From: Endomychus coccineus
Lineage: Eukaryota; Arthropoda; Insecta; Coleoptera; Endomychidae
Reading direction: 5' to 3'
Length of the DNA stretch: 64,000 nt
Assembly (NCBI GenBank): GCA_958510875.1
Contig: OY294068.1
Span: 156,400,388 to 156,464,387, forward strand
Shown here: positions 32,142-44,761 of the stretch, in pieces
How the letters are laid out: each line of letters begins with the position of its first letter
Position numbering within the stretch: position 1 is the stretch's first letter
Notes under the pieces: model-generated
Seen by the model: the letters and a program-made list of their open reading frames with translations, nothing else
The model's database searches: none
What the model was told of the DNA's origin: nothing
Translations under genes and position numbers: made by a program

Positions 32142-32860
32142 CAGAGTGAGGCAAAATATGTTAACAACACTGTATGGGGGACTAAATATTTTGAGACTAC
32201 ATTTTTATTTCACAAATTAAAATATGGCGTCCTGATATTCCATTGAGGAACGGAGGAAGATAGCTGCCTGGATGGAGGTCTTTCAGTCACCAAGCATCCT
32301 ACAAGAAAAATGCGAGGTTTGGACTGGAGAGGATGTACCATCGCGCCTGACAATTAGTAGGATCTACGAGAAGTTTGTCCGGACGGGATCCGTTCAAGAT
32401 GATTGCAAGGGGAACAGCGGTAGAAAGGGATCTGTCCAAACTGAAGAGAATATCATCCTCGTCCAGGGAGCGATGGTATCCAGCCCAAACAAGTCCACGC
32501 GCAGACTTTTGGGAAACTAACATTTCGCAAAGGTCACTGGTTGGAATTTTGCATCGTGATTTGAGAATGAAGCTATACCCTGCTGATTACAGTCTGATGT
32601 TTCTAGATTACCTGAACGATACGTTCGGTAATCGCTGGATTGGTGGTTCTTTCCCATGGCCAGCACGTTCACCCGACCTGACGCCATGCTATTTTTGTCT
32701 ATGGGGCGTGGTCAAGGATCGGGTCTACACCAGCAAACCTCGCAACTTGGATGACCTGAAACACCGCATAACTCACGTCATCGTAGGAATTCCTGCCCAA
32801 ATGGCCCAGACAGCTTTACAAACAACAATGGACAGTTAACATATTTTTGCCTCACCCTTA
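32142..32860 (+). mobile_element. Internally deleted mariner-like element with TIRs and transposase remnant
   Basis: The ends GTGAGGCAAAATATGTTAAC and GTTAACATATTTTTGCCTCA are inverted. The + strand between them reads YSIEERRKIAAW, MEVFQSPSILQEKCEVW and SRIYEKFVRTGSV (N-terminal DNA-binding part). After a stop and frameshift comes ISQRSLVGILHRDLRMKLYP, then, after loss of most of the catalytic domain, NDTFGNRWIGGSF, WPARSPDLTPCYFCLWGV and VKDRVY. The usual PLD at the third acid is CYF here (catalytic Asp lost). Related in type to the element at 60897-63088. Confidence 0.85.
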
Positions 32861-34210
32861 TATTATTATCGTTTCAACAAAATCAAAGGCGAATCTGAAT
32901 TCAATAGTACCGAAAAATGGTTTGTGTATTTCGCTATCAAATTTATTTATAAGGAATAGCAAGTGAATAAGAAAAGGAAGTATTTTTCATTCGGTTACAA
33001 AATGCTTAATTTTTTTGAAAGTTTACTCGATCGATTATTAATATAATTCGTATTATTTTTCATATTATGATGTTATAGTAAGCAATATATTATTTATAAA
33101 CAAGCCCCTCAAAATATTTGATTATCACAATTTTCAAATCAATGGACGATTTCAAAATCTACTTTCGATAATCTCGGTAGGATGAATATATTATTCCCAG
33201 AAATATTCAAGTCAAGTATATTTTCTGTAGATACAAATGAAAACACATTACTTTCTTTGGTTCCCTCCCTCCTAAGAATATACAGCTATTTTCTACTTCA
33301 TGAAGGTAATTTACTACTGTACGGCATTTGTTATTCAATTTCTATGCTTACATAGATTTATTATTCAGCAACGCTGTACATATTTGCTGATACAGGGATG
33401 AGAAACCCAGGGCGCAATCCTAGACCTAGACCCCGTATGGTGTCAGATCTGTGCAAAATGTACGGCATCGATTCCAAAATTTTGTTCATTTAGAATAATT
33501 TTTAAAACATGTGCCATGTAGAAAATATGGCCAATACAAAAATTTAAATAGCTTGAAATTTTTCTAGTCAATTGTAAATAAGAAACTATTGCAAATGTAA
33601 AATCAATAATAATTGAATATCATACTTTTTTGCAAAATCATCGCTAGAGGTAGTTTTATTCCGACCTTTACAAGGTACGAGGGGAAGGTGAAAAGACCCT
33701 GGAAAATATAAAACCACGTGCCATTTGTGATGTACCATCTTTAACTAGAACGCATTAAAATTTTCAGACTAATGATTCAGTTCTGTATTGAAACCCATCA
33801 AAAGCAAGCAACCTTGAAGCAAATCATGTCAAAAAAATCGGTTGCCATACAGGAATGTATGACCTTATCTCCAAAAAATGTAATTCAATCCTCAAATGCG
33901 GGTAATTGCTTATATGTATCTATATTAACCATGATTTATAGACGGCACAATTGTTTAAAATTATTTTAGGTAATATTTTTGAATCGATGCCGTACATTTT
34001 GCAATGATCTAGCACCTTGCGGGTTTAGGTAAAGGGTTGCCCCCGGGTTGTCATCCATGTACGGCTGTACCATCAAATATGTACGGCATTGCTGAATGGT
34101 GAATCAATAGGTCTGTTCATTTGTGTCCTTGCTAATGCAAAGAGCAAGCTGATCAAATCAGTTAATGTCATCACAAAGCAGATAGTAGTAGCTTAGATTA
34201 GCAAAGAAGA

Positions 34211-34545
34211 ATGACTGCAAACAAACACTTTTCGACACAGACAACATATGCAACAGATGATACATTCTCTTCTAGTTCATCTGAAGATGAAGAAATAGAC
34301 GATTTGATGATTTCAGAAGCCATTTTAACTAATAGAAATTGTATTGAAAATTATTTTGAAGTAAGAGTATCGCTTGAAACAATAACAAATGTTTCTTTGA
34401 ACTGTCTCTATATCCATATTTTAGGTCATATCCATGTATAACGAACAAGAATTCAAAATGCATTTCAGCCTTAGTCGCGATAAATTTCAAATTCTTTCGA
34501 ACGAATTTCTAGTCTCTAATATATACCAAAATCTTCAGGAGAATT
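34211..34545 (+). pseudogene. HARBI1-like (Harbinger) nuclease, first two exons only
   Basis: Exon 1 (34211-34360) encodes an acidic start (SSSSSEDEEIDDLMISEAIL, ending IENYFE). The donor is GTAAGA. After a 64-base intron with acceptor TTTTAG, exon 2 (34425-34545) reads VISMYNEQEFKMHFSLSRDK then FQILSNEFL. This matches the N-terminus of HARBI1-type transposases ('YxxxxFxxHFRMSRxTFxxL'). The exon 2 donor GTAAGT is intact, but no downstream DDE catalytic exon follows, so the gene is truncated. The exon 2 remnant is duplicated at 36319. Confidence 0.6.
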
Positions 34546-37500
34546 GTAAGTCTGCTTGTTGAAATGAGTTGAATATCATAATTACTTCATACTTGTGCTA
34601 AATTATTTGTTTGTTAACTAACACAAGATTGAATATTGACAATAAGAAGTCAATTCTGGTGTTCCTATGGTTTGCGAGTCATCAAATCTCATATAGAGAC
34701 TAGAGAGGTTGGAGACCGTAAAACGACAGGATCTTGTGAAGCTGTTGACATTTTTGAATTCGTTAACATCAATTTTATCTGGGTGTTCGAAAAGTCTGAA
34801 CTATAAAGAACTCTGGTTTCAGGTTATGTAATCCACTTATAAAATGATCTGCTCTTCTTGCTCCGTCGTTTTTCGTCGAGTAGATTTAGTCTGATCTAGA
34901 GAGGTTGGAGACCGTAAAACGACAGGATCTTGTGAAGCTGTTGACATTTTTGAATTCGTTAACATTAATTTTATCTGGGTACTAGAAAAGTCTGAACTAT
35001 AAAGAACTCTGGTTTCAGGTTATGTAATCCACTTATAAAATGATCTGCTCTTCTTGCTCCGTCGTTTTTCGTCGAGTAGATTTAGTCTGATCTAGAGAGG
35101 TTGGAGACCGTAAAACGACAGGATCTTGTGAAGCTGTTGACATTTTTGAATTCGTTAACATTAATTTTATCTGGGTACTAGAAAAGTCTGAACTATAAAG
35201 AACTCTGGTTTCAGGTTATGTAATCCACTTATAAAATGATCTGCTCTTCTTGCTCCGTCGTTTTTCGTCGAGTAGATTTAGTCTGATCTTTTCAATCTAG
35301 AGCAATTTGCTCAACACAAATGAACACAATTAGATCAAATGATCGACACAAACGACGTTTTTCTACTAAAACTACTCCATGCATCTCTAGCAACACAAAC
35401 AAACAAACCTTATGTAAGCTTAGAAAGCAATTGTACAAATGCCGTACAGTAGTAAATCTCCTATATGTCGGGGAAAATTTTATGAAAATCAAAAATTCTA
35501 CTGGCTCCCGGACCCATTATTTTTGTACGGCAGTTCTAGGTGATTTTTTATGACCTCTCAACTTGAGGAATATTTTTCTGAAATTGTCCATCTTCAATTT
35601 ACCTGTGTGGTCACATATACCGCCCAGAATTGACGGTATAGTGCCCAAAGTTATTGTTCCTTATAGGAGTATCGTTCTAAATATAAATCATACTTGGTCA
35701 CTTGACCCCTGGAACATTTACGATGGACGTTTAGTTTATAACGTTATAGACCCATGATCTCGTTGTCCGAGTGCGTGGCATGAATGTAGAGACGATATGG
35801 TCCCAACAGAACGGCCATACAGCGCGGGATACAAGGGATTTATTGAGGAAAACCGTTAATTCGCAAAATGGTGATGTCAACTAGCCGTTACGATTCTGAA
35901 ACTTGAGGCCTATGAATGATTCTCTATGGGGATATGTAATGTCTTTGGTGTATGCAAATGCAGATAGATCATTGTCCATGAACTATTTGTAGGCTAACAT
36001 TGTACGTGTTATTGGCGAAAGAAGCAATGCTTGAAAAAAATGGTCCATTATTGAACCATCAGGATAAACGATAACCTGTCGCCGGGGTAATAAGGCCAAA
36101 ATATTATTTGATAATGACATAAGTTTTTCCTATTAAAGAAAATAAAAATTAAGCACATTTGGAGGCTAATATTGGGCGTGTTATTGGTGATATTAAATCA
36201 TCAATGGTTGAAAAAATGAGCGATTTTGGGATCTCCAGGATGAACTATATTAGAGATAGTTGTGAAGGTCGTATGCCCTAAATAATATTCAAACAATAAA
36301 GGGCATACAGTTACAGACTTAGTCGCGATAAATTTCAAATTCTTTCGAATGAATTTCTAGTCTCTAATATATACCAAAATCTTCAGGAGAATTGTAAGTC
36401 TACTTGTTGAAATGAGTTGAATATCATAATTACTTCAAACTTGTGGTAAATTATTTGTTTGTTAACTAACACAAGATTGAATATTGACAATAAAAAGTCA
36501 ATTCTGGTGTTCCTATGGTTTGCGAGTCATCAAACCTCATATAGAGACTAGAGAGGTTGGAGACCGTGAAACGACAGGATCTTGTGAAGCTGTTGACATT
36601 TTTGAATTCGTTAACATCAATTTTATCTGGGTGTTCGAAAAGTCCGAACTATAAAGAACTCTGGTTTCAGGTTATGTAATCCACTTATAAAATGATCTGC
36701 TCTTCTTGCTCCGTTGTTTTTCGTCGAGTAGATTTAGTCTGATCTTTTCAATCTAGAGCAATTTGCTCAACACAAATGAACACAATTAGATCAAATGATC
36801 GACACAAACGACGTTTTTCTACTTAACCTACTCCATGCATCTCTAGCAACACAAACAAACAAACCTTATGTAAGCTTAGAAAGCAATTGTACAAATGCCG
36901 TACAGTAGTAAATCTCCTATATGTCGGGGAAAATTTTATGAAAATCAAAAATTCTACTGGCTCCCGGACCCATTATTTTTGTACGGCAGTTCTAGGTGAT
37001 TTATTATGACCTCTCAACTTGAGGAATATTTTTCTGAAATTGTCCATCTTCAATTTACCTGTGTGGTCACATATACCGCCCAGAATTGACGGTATAGTGC
37101 CCAAAGTTATTGTTCCTTATAGGAGTATCGTTCTAAATATAAATCATACTTGGTCACTTGACCCCTGGAACATTTACGATGGACGTTTAGTTTATAACGT
37201 TATAGACCCATGATTCTATCTCGTTGTCCGAGTGCGTGGCATGAATGTAGAGACGATATGGTCCCAACAGAACGGCCATACAGCGCGGGATACAAGGGAT
37301 TTATTGAGGAAAACAGTTAATTCGCGAAATGGTAATATCAACTAGCCATTTACGATTCTGAAACTTGGCGCCTCTGAATGATTCTCTATGGGGATATGTA
37401 ATGACTTTGGTGTATGCAGATGCAGATAGATCATTGTCCATGAACTATTTGTAGGCTAACATTGTACGTGTTATTGGCGAAAGAAGCAATGCTTGAAAAA

Positions 37501-37773
37501 AATGGTCCATTATTGAACCATCAGGATAAACGATAACCTGTCGCCGGGGTAATAAGGCCAAAATATTATTTGATAATGACATAAGTTTTTTCTATTAAAG
37601 AAAATAAAAATTAAGCACATTTGGAGGCCAATATTGGGCGTGTTATTGGTGATATCAAATCATCAATGGTTGAAAAATGAGCGATTTTGGGATCTCCAGG
37701 ATGAACTTATTAGAAATAGTCGTGTGGGTCGAATGCCCTCAATAATATTCAAACAATAAAGGGCATACAGTTT
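34471..37773. repeat. Segmental duplication: 34471-36313 repeated at 36319-37773
   Basis: Both copies start TTAGTCGCGATAAATTTCAA and end AATAAAGGGCATACAGTT. The offset is 1848 bp at the start but 1456 bp at the end. The 392-bp difference equals two extra 196-bp units in the first copy. Identity looks well above 95 percent (an identical 64-codon frame at 35563 and 37019). No gene is convincing in it. Confidence 0.95.
34700..35287. repeat. Three tandem 196-bp units
   Basis: Units at 34700, 34896 and 35092 start CTAGAGAGGTTGGAGACCGT and end near GAGTAGATTTAGTCTGAT. Units 2 and 3 are almost identical. The paralogous block at about 36548 has one unit, so expansion happened after, or contraction during, the segmental duplication. 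Confidence 0.95.
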
Positions 37774-37945
37774 TCTATTAAAGAAAGCCAAAATTTCGTT
37801 TATTTCGTATGTTTTATTCCATTTTGGAGTTCTATCCATCAGAGATATCAAATCATAGTTCTTTTTCTATATGAATTATTTATTAGTACTGCTATTGAAA
37901 TCGTTATGTGTAGATATTATACTAAATGTTTATCATTATCATTAG

Positions 37946-38198
37946 GTGCTAAACTTTTGTCCGAAAGATATGAAGGCAGACATCTGTGTCCATCTTAACC
38001 GAAAAGTTTTCAATGAGCATCCTGCATTTCGTCTAGCGTCAGATGGTTGTTTGAGAGCTTTAGCTATGCATTTCACAATGTCCCATTCAGCTCCGGGCGA
38101 TCTCCTATATCATACTGGAGAATCCATAGATTCTCTGTGCTTCATCGTAACAGGATCATTGGAAGTTATCCAAGACGACGAAGTTGTTGCTATATTGG
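37946..38198 (+). CDS. eag: eag exon: C-linker end and most of the CNBHD
   Basis: The frame reads [60 protein letters not shown] and [20 protein letters not shown]. This is the cyclic-nucleotide-binding-homology domain of Eag. Family knowledge: it does not bind cAMP productively and is occupied by an intrinsic ligand from its own C-terminus. The acceptor is CATTAG before 37946 and the donor GTAAGA at 38199. It ends one base into a Gly codon. Confidence 0.98.
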
Positions 38199-39223
38199 GT
38201 AAGAAACGTTTTAATGTACATATACCTAGCTGTGAAAAAGTTGTTGAGAATACGTGTTTCTTGATTTATCAATTCTTAATTTTCATCATTCAACAAATGA
38301 ACAAAATAGTTCAACAAATTGATTTGTTAGAAATTATACACGAAGGTAATTAGGTTACTATACTACATCGACCAGTAATAGTGCAGTTAATAGATAATGG
38401 GACATGTACCCTCTGCTGGATGGCGTTAGATTATCTTGCCTCTTGTTCATGTCAACGGAGTATTTATACCTCAGCGAACATGTCGACCAGTAGCTCTGAA
38501 CTTCCTCGTTCCGCTGATGAGCTCGAGAGAGGAAAACTGCTATCGGGAACTATTATCTGCAGCATCACTAGTCCATTCGTGGATAATTTTCATTAGATAG
38601 TACGATTTGAATAATAATGGCATTGTCCTCGTAGCTACGTTCTTCGTTTTCCGATATTCTCACCATTTGTGTGTTACTGTCTTGGCAAACTAATTAAATC
38701 ACTGGAAATCCCTCTCAACAAATATTAACGTTAATAGGTATGTGTGCCTATCTGGTGTATGAACACGATTCGAAGAAAACAATAGACCTTGAAACATTAG
38801 TTGCATACTTGTAAGTACTAAATTTTCCAAAGTATCGCGGCCGGTAAATGTCAATTTATTCTCGTCGTTTCACAATTTCTACAAAATTTCACTCTCTCAT
38901 TTTTGTACATTCAATGTCAACAATTTTACCAAAATTCTCTGGAAGGCGCTACCCCAGCGATACAGATTTTTTCACCTTTATACAATATGTAACGACTCGA
39001 AAATTCCACAGTTCTGGAAGATAAGGCAGACATCAAGTTTGACATAAAAAGTAATTTTCGTAGAAGAATCATCATGTCAGAAAGTCAGGCAGCCATCAAT
39101 GCTCCCATGCAATAAGCACGAAGATGGTCTGGTAGACTAAAAGAACTGAGAAAGGATGATGCGGTTACATTTCTACGGCTTCCGGAGTCAAGGAGAATGG
39201 AAACCTAAACCCTTCTGCGGGAT
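38199..39223. other. Intronic, nothing recognised
   Basis: First part of the 8.5-kb intron. No ORF or repeat I can support. Confidence 0.35.
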
Positions 39224-40060
39224 AAGCACCAGCACTATAGTGGAAGAACTCAAGAGATTCGTATGCAAAAAAGATTCCAAGTACTGATTAGTACTATTCA
39301 GTACTTGTAATCTTTTTTGCATACGAATCTCTTGAGTACTATTCAGTACTTGTAATCTTTTTTGCATACGAATCTCTTGAGTTCTTCCACTATAGTGCTG
39401 ATGCTTGAGGCCCTGCAAAGATATTTCTGGGAAACTATTAAAATCTAACCAATGCATTAACCTAAGAAAAAACAAACTCAGAGTACTAAAGCGCATTCTA
39501 AAAGTGCACTACTCTCAGAATGCACTTACTCTGTAAAACAAAGGGTACGACTACTGAGAGCGCATAAAATTGAAAATGAAGACTTACCTAACTGAAGCCA
39601 TCCGATATCCAAAACTTCGAAAACTTATAATAACTGCGCATTATGCTGTTACAGTGAATAATAACTATACTGGAAGAACTCAAAAAATTCGTTTGCTAAA
39701 AAGATTCGAAATATTAACAAGGGTTGAGGCAAGCAAAAATACTTCTAAGCACCAGCACTATAGTGGAAGAACTCAAGAGATTCGTATGCAAAAAAGATTC
39801 CAAGTACTGAATAGTACTACTTGAGGCCCTGCAAAGATATTTCTGGGAAACTATTAAAATCTAACCAATGCATTAACCTAAGAAAAAACAAACTCAGAAT
39901 ACTAAATTCTAAAAGTGCACTACTCTCAGAATGCACTTACTTTGTAGAACAAAGGGTACGACAACTGAGAGAGCATAAAATAGAAAATGAAGAATTACCT
40001 AACTGAAGCCATCCGATATCCAAAACTTCGAAAACTTGTTAATAACTGCGCATTGTGCTG
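39224..40060. repeat. Direct and inverted repeats built on CTCAAGAGATTCGTATGCAA
   Basis: A ~50-bp phrase (AAGAACTCAAGAGATTCGTA, AAAAGATTCCAAGTACTGA) occurs forward at about 39242 and 39766 and inverted twice at about 39292-39385, giving a local hairpin. The ~230 bp that follow (GAGGCCCTGCAAAGATATTT to about 39600) are repeated directly from 39822 to about 40060. The source element is not recognised. Confidence 0.8.
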
Positions 40061-40653
40061 GTATAGTGCATAATAGTGTTTATTAACACAAGATTACCAA
40101 TATGTACCTACTGGCATTACCCACAATACAAGTAGCTTGAGAAAGAAGTTCTTCTAAGTTTTTATTTCTTGTTAAATAACGTCGAAATAATTGACACAGC
40201 CTCTGAGGAAAGCACTTTGTTGAAAAAGGCATCATCTGTATAAAGTCTATTTAAGATTTTGTTACACTAAACTGTAGGTACCTAATGTGAGTTTTTCGCC
40301 GAGTCCGAGTATTATATTTTATTACTTCCCTAACACCTAACAATTATAATAAATATAGGTATCCAGAAATTGCCCTCCACATCCTAAAATCCAGGGCCAA
40401 TTGACTGTTGCCAGTCCGTCCCGTACTATACAGAATGTCTCAGATAACCATCCATTAGAATATTCCAGAGACTACTTAATACAAATTTTGAAAATTTGGG
40501 ACATCGCGTTTTCGTGAATGTCCTCCTCAATTAAAATAATGGCATATCCTTCCCAGTTATACCGGAAGTTGCCATCAACTTGCTTATTTTGAACAGAATA
40601 GCCTATATATTAATAAACTATAAGAGAGTTCACATTGTGGATATATTATAACA

Positions 40654-40829
40654 CTATAAATAAGAAATAATCACCCTTATCCACTAAAAATACTACTAAA
40701 GTACTGAGGTCCTTTCGGCTACCAAGTAGCCATCATTTTTACTCTGATGATGGCTACTTGGTAGCCGAAAGGTCCTCAGTACTTTAGTAGTATTTTTAGT
40801 GGGACATGGTGATTATTTCTTATTTATAG
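40654..40829. mobile_element. Near-perfect hairpin MITE
   Basis: CTATAAATAAGAAATAATCA at the left and TGATTATTTCTTATTTATAG at the right. The inner arms CCACTAAAAATACTACTAAA...GCTACCAAGTAGCCATCAT pair with a single visible mismatch around a 7-10-bp loop. Best-preserved of three family copies (others near 8960 and 21828). Confidence 0.92.
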
Positions 40830-40898
40830 AGCCTATATATTATTGCAATTTTGGATTCTATGTAAAATTTTAGGTAAACTTGATCAAGTTTCTCTATT

Positions 40899-41317
40899 TC
40901 TAAAATTAACCATTCTCGAGATGTTATTTCTTTTTCAATGAAATTAAATACAGTAACTAGCTTAAGACCATGCGTATTTTTCAGTTAGAAAAATAAAGCG
41001 ACAATATTCATAGAAGGGATAGCTAGACCCCTAAGCTTTCCATCGTCACATCTTATGATGATTTGAACAACTTATGATGGTTTGAACAACTTATGATGGT
41101 TTGAACAACTCATGATGGTTTGAAGTTAACTTAACGCGGCATTAAATTTTCATCGTCAATTAAAACACCTTCAAAAAATAAGCTTGGGGGTCTGGTTGTC
41201 TCTCATATGAATATTGTCGCTTTATCTTTCTTACTGTGAAGTACACATGGTTTTAAGTTAGTTATTGATTCTCTTCATTTAAAAAAAATGTAATAACTCG
41301 AAAACGGTTAATTTAAG
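40899..41317. mobile_element. Foldback element with an internal 19-bp tandem repeat
   Basis: The left arm (AAATTAACCATTCTCGAGAT; AAATAAAGCGACAATATTCA) is inverted at the right (TGAATATTGTCGCTTTATCT; CTCGAAAACGGTTAATTT). In the loop, 41053-41123, CTTATGATGGTTTGAACAA is repeated about four times. Confidence 0.8.
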
Positions 41318-41494
41318 TAAGTAAGTAAGTATTTATTGAAAATATATATACAGTGTGTAAGTTACAACATTATAACAGGCCTCGTTTCAAATAAATACAA
41401 AAATGTTCACTGAAGTGCGAGCACTTATATATATAATATAAATATATAAATATAATAAAATAATAATAACATGAATAATACTTGACAATATAAT
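41315..41494. repeat. 3' scrap of another retroelement with (AAGT)n
   Basis: Four AAGT units (41315-41330) followed by ATTTATTGAAAATATATATA. Short simple repeats at an end are typical of CR1-type 3' termini. The orientation would be minus. Confidence 0.4.
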
Positions 41495-41813
41495 ATAATA
41501 ATAATAATAATAAGTTTATTCATAGACAATATACATTACATACAGATTTACTCTTAATAAGTAAATAAATAAATTTATATGAATAATACAGGTGATTGAC
41601 ATAAGTGATAAACACTTGTGTGTGAAATACATAATATAATACGAAATAATGAAATTGCATTTTAGACAATAAACAAACAAAAGTCACCTAGGCTAAAGCT
41701 TGTTGGTGAATAAAAAAAATACGTATATAATATACGATACTAAGTCCAAAGAACAAGGATAACCTACACATTCTATCACATCATATAGTGTAATACATAA
41801 TACATTGATTTGA

Positions 41814-44761
41814 TTATTTGGTATTTTCAATAAGTTTATGTATATCTAATCTAGCCATGCTATGTACATATTTTTTAACTTTATTTTTAAATCCATATAA
41901 GTTTTGCTGCTGCTTTATCTCGCTAGGAATGATATTATATAGTTTGGGTCCTAAGTATGAAAAACTTCTCTGGCCAACTGATTTTGAAAATTTTAAAGTT
42001 TGAACCTTATCATTGATTTTGAGTCTAGAAGAGTGATCGTGAATAATATGTGATAATAATGATTTGTTTTTGAATTGGTGTACGACAGTCAGTAGGAAAT
42101 ATAATTGTCTGATATCTAGTACATTTGATTCATCAAACAGATCATTTGTAGGGTAAGTCTTTTTTTTCTGGATATTAATTTTAATACCCGTTTTTGTATT
42201 ATTTCGAGGGGTTCTAGATGTGTCTTTATCAAACTTCCCCAAGCTACTAAGCCACATGTTAAATGAGATTCGAATAAGCTATGATAGATGATTTTCAGGT
42301 ATTGAGTACCTAGTACGTTTCTCAAAAACGAAAAGTTGTAGATTATAAACCTTAATTTTTTCATTAAAGTTTCTACATGTTCGGTCCATTTTAGATTAGA
42401 ATCAAAAACTATTCCTAAGTATTTAAAGCTTTGTACCGAATGTATGTGTCCTAGAGTGTTATTGCAATTCACAGTCAATGTATTGAAAGTTGGTTTATTG
42501 ACTTCACTAAGAAAGAATGGCAAGTAACAAGTTTTGTTTATATTAATGGTGAGTTTCTTGAAATCCAGCCAATTTTTTATAATCTTCAAATCAGATTCCA
42601 CGCTTTGCTTGACCACATCCCAATTAATGCCCGAGCAGAATAAGACGGTATCATCGGCGTAGCTTAGAATTTCACTTGATGTAATTATGCTAAATAACTC
42701 ATTCACATATATTAGGAATAGTATGGGGCCGAGTACGGTCCCTTGTGGTACACCACACTCGACCTTAGTGAATGAACTTCTTGTACCATTGATTTTCACA
42801 CTTTGTTGTCTATCCTTAAGATAATTCACAAAAAGTTTATGAGGTGTACCTCTCACGCCAATGTCGTACAGATCTTGTGCTAGTAAAGTGTGATCGACAG
42901 TATCGAAGGCTTTTGCTAAGTCGATGAATAATGCTAAGCAGTGATGACTTTTATCCAGCTGAATATGGATATTGTTGGCGAGTTGTACAATGGCGTCTTG
43001 GGTGCATTTCATTGACTGAAATCCAAATTGTTTTGCAGATATGAGTTTATATTTATTTGTGAATTTAGTAAGCCTGTCTTTCATCATTTTTTCAAATATT
43101 TTTGCAAAATTTGAGATTATCGATATAGGTCTGTATTTTACTACGTCGTTTGTATTTCCTGTCTTATATATGGGGGTTATAACAGATTTTTTAAAGGAAG
43201 TTGGACAATTCCCTGTCTCAAAGATTTTATTTATAATATAGCATAGAGGTTGGGCTATGTATTCGGAAATATGTTTTATTACATTACTCGAAATACCGTC
43301 ATGACCGGTAGACTTTTTAGTTTTCAGTGATTGTATGGTTGTTTTAACCTCATGTACATGTGTTAGGCACAGGAAGAAGGTGTTTGCACATATTCGGGAA
43401 CGAGATGGTTGATTTTTGTTTCTGATAATTTTATCTCCAAGCTTTTTACCTACTGACGCATAGTGTTCATTGAATATTTGTGATATCAAATGTTCATCTA
43501 TATGCATTTTACCGGAATCATCTTTGATGCAATTTATTGGCTTTTTATTAGAGCTATTGGATGATAATTCTTTCACAGTTTTCCATAGATTTGTAGCTGT
43601 GTTCTTATTTTTTGTTATCTGATTTTTGTAGTAGTCGGACTTAGCAGTTTTTATAAGCTGGTATAATTTATTTTTAAATGTCGTGTATTTTGATTTTATG
43701 TCTAGGTCATTCGGGTTTTTTATAGTTTCTAAATATAATTCATTCTTTTGATTTATAGAATTTACCAGCCCTGTAGTTATCCAACATTTTCTCTTTCTGT
43801 ATTTTTGCTTAACTCTATAATGATATGTAGATTGTTTAACTTGATCAGAAATAATTTGTACAAATTTTTCTGTAGCGGATTCGACGTTTGCATCTACTAG
43901 AACGGATTGCCATGTTATGGCTTGCATGTTATGTGAAAGTTTCTTAAAATCAATCACCTCATAGTATTTTGTTGATTGTGGCTGGAGTTTCTCTGTTTCG
44001 AAAACTATATGACATAGAGTTAAGAAGTGATCACTAATATTGGACTTCAGAATCAACGGTATAATATTTGTGTTCACGGTTTTTGTTTTTATAAAGATAT
44101 GATCAATGCAAGATTTCGATTCTGCTTTTACCCGTGTAAAATCGTTTATCAGGGATGTAAATCCATATGTACTGAGCATATTTAGGTATTCCGTTGATTG
44201 TCTTGTTGTTGTTAATATATTTATATTGAAATCGCCAATTAAAATATTAATATCTACATTTGCAGTGTATATACTTTGCAAATAGTTTTCGTAATCTTCA
44301 AGAAAAGTGTCAATGTTCGTTTCATAAACCCTGTAGTAAGCTGATATTAGAAAAAGTTTGTTCTGATATTCTAATTGGAGTTTGATCAAATTTACACCAT
44401 TTAACTCAATTAATGTGTATTGAAGTACATTATATTTATTATTTATATACACAACTGTACCATCGTTTTGATTAAAAGTACTCTCATTGTAGATTAATTT
44501 ATAATTATTAATATTGAATAGGTTCACGTTTTGTATTTTCCACGTTTAGGTTAATACTATACAGTCGAGTTGATAATCTAAATCATTTATGTATACACAC
44601 AGTTCGTTGAATTTTTTTCCCAAGCTACATACGTTTTGTTGCATTATTTTAAAGTTATAGTTTTGATTATTAATTGCGAGAATTTGCTTAACTACTCGAA
44701 TTGATCCAAGAGAGATAGTTTCTGTGCAGGGTACTGCAAAATCTTTGATAAATAGATCCAT
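41814..44761 (-). pseudogene. Non-LTR ORF2: endonuclease and reverse transcriptase, one stop and one frameshift
   Basis: Residues ~1-250 form an apurinic-type endonuclease (IMQQNVCSLGKKFNEL near the start; LIGDFNINILTTTR; SCIDHIFI; NISDHFLTL). After a linker the reverse transcriptase follows: KKSTGHDGISSNVIK, YRPISIISNFAKIFE, LFIDLAKAFDTVDH, GVPQGTVLGPILFLIYVNE, and the catalytic ILSYADDTVLF. The tail matches the usual C-terminus (IIQKRVLKLISRKK, then SYLGPKLYNIIPSEIKQ). A TAA at 44548-44546 interrupts what reads T-(stop)-TW, where the family normally has TETW. The two flanking frames are the same. Near 42160, a run of A on this strand causes a frameshift that moves the last ~115 codons to another frame. 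Confidence 0.92.

Larger units (their letters stand above)
33309..35457. mobile_element. Candidate PIF/Harbinger-like element bounded by ACTACTGTACGGCATTTG
   Basis: ATTTACTACTGTACGGCATTTG at 33309-33330 is repeated inverted at 35436-35457. Inside, 33363-34101 is itself an inverted-repeat unit (ATTCAGCAACGCTGTACATA at left; TATGTACGGCATTGCTGAAT at right). It encloses ACGGCATCGATTC / GAATCGATGCCGT and is likely a nested or derived MITE. TGTACGGCA recurs several times, as expected for subterminal binding sites. A HARBI1-like coding fragment lies within. Confidence 0.55.

Noticed and set aside
35563..37213. Identical 64-codon ORFs at 35563 and 37019
   Set aside because: Identity reflects the DNA duplication. 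The frame has no motif and no context supporting translation.
41814..42257. Independent 147-codon minus ORF
   Set aside because: It is the frameshifted C-terminus of the non-LTR ORF2; its sequence continues the protein after the A-run near 42160.
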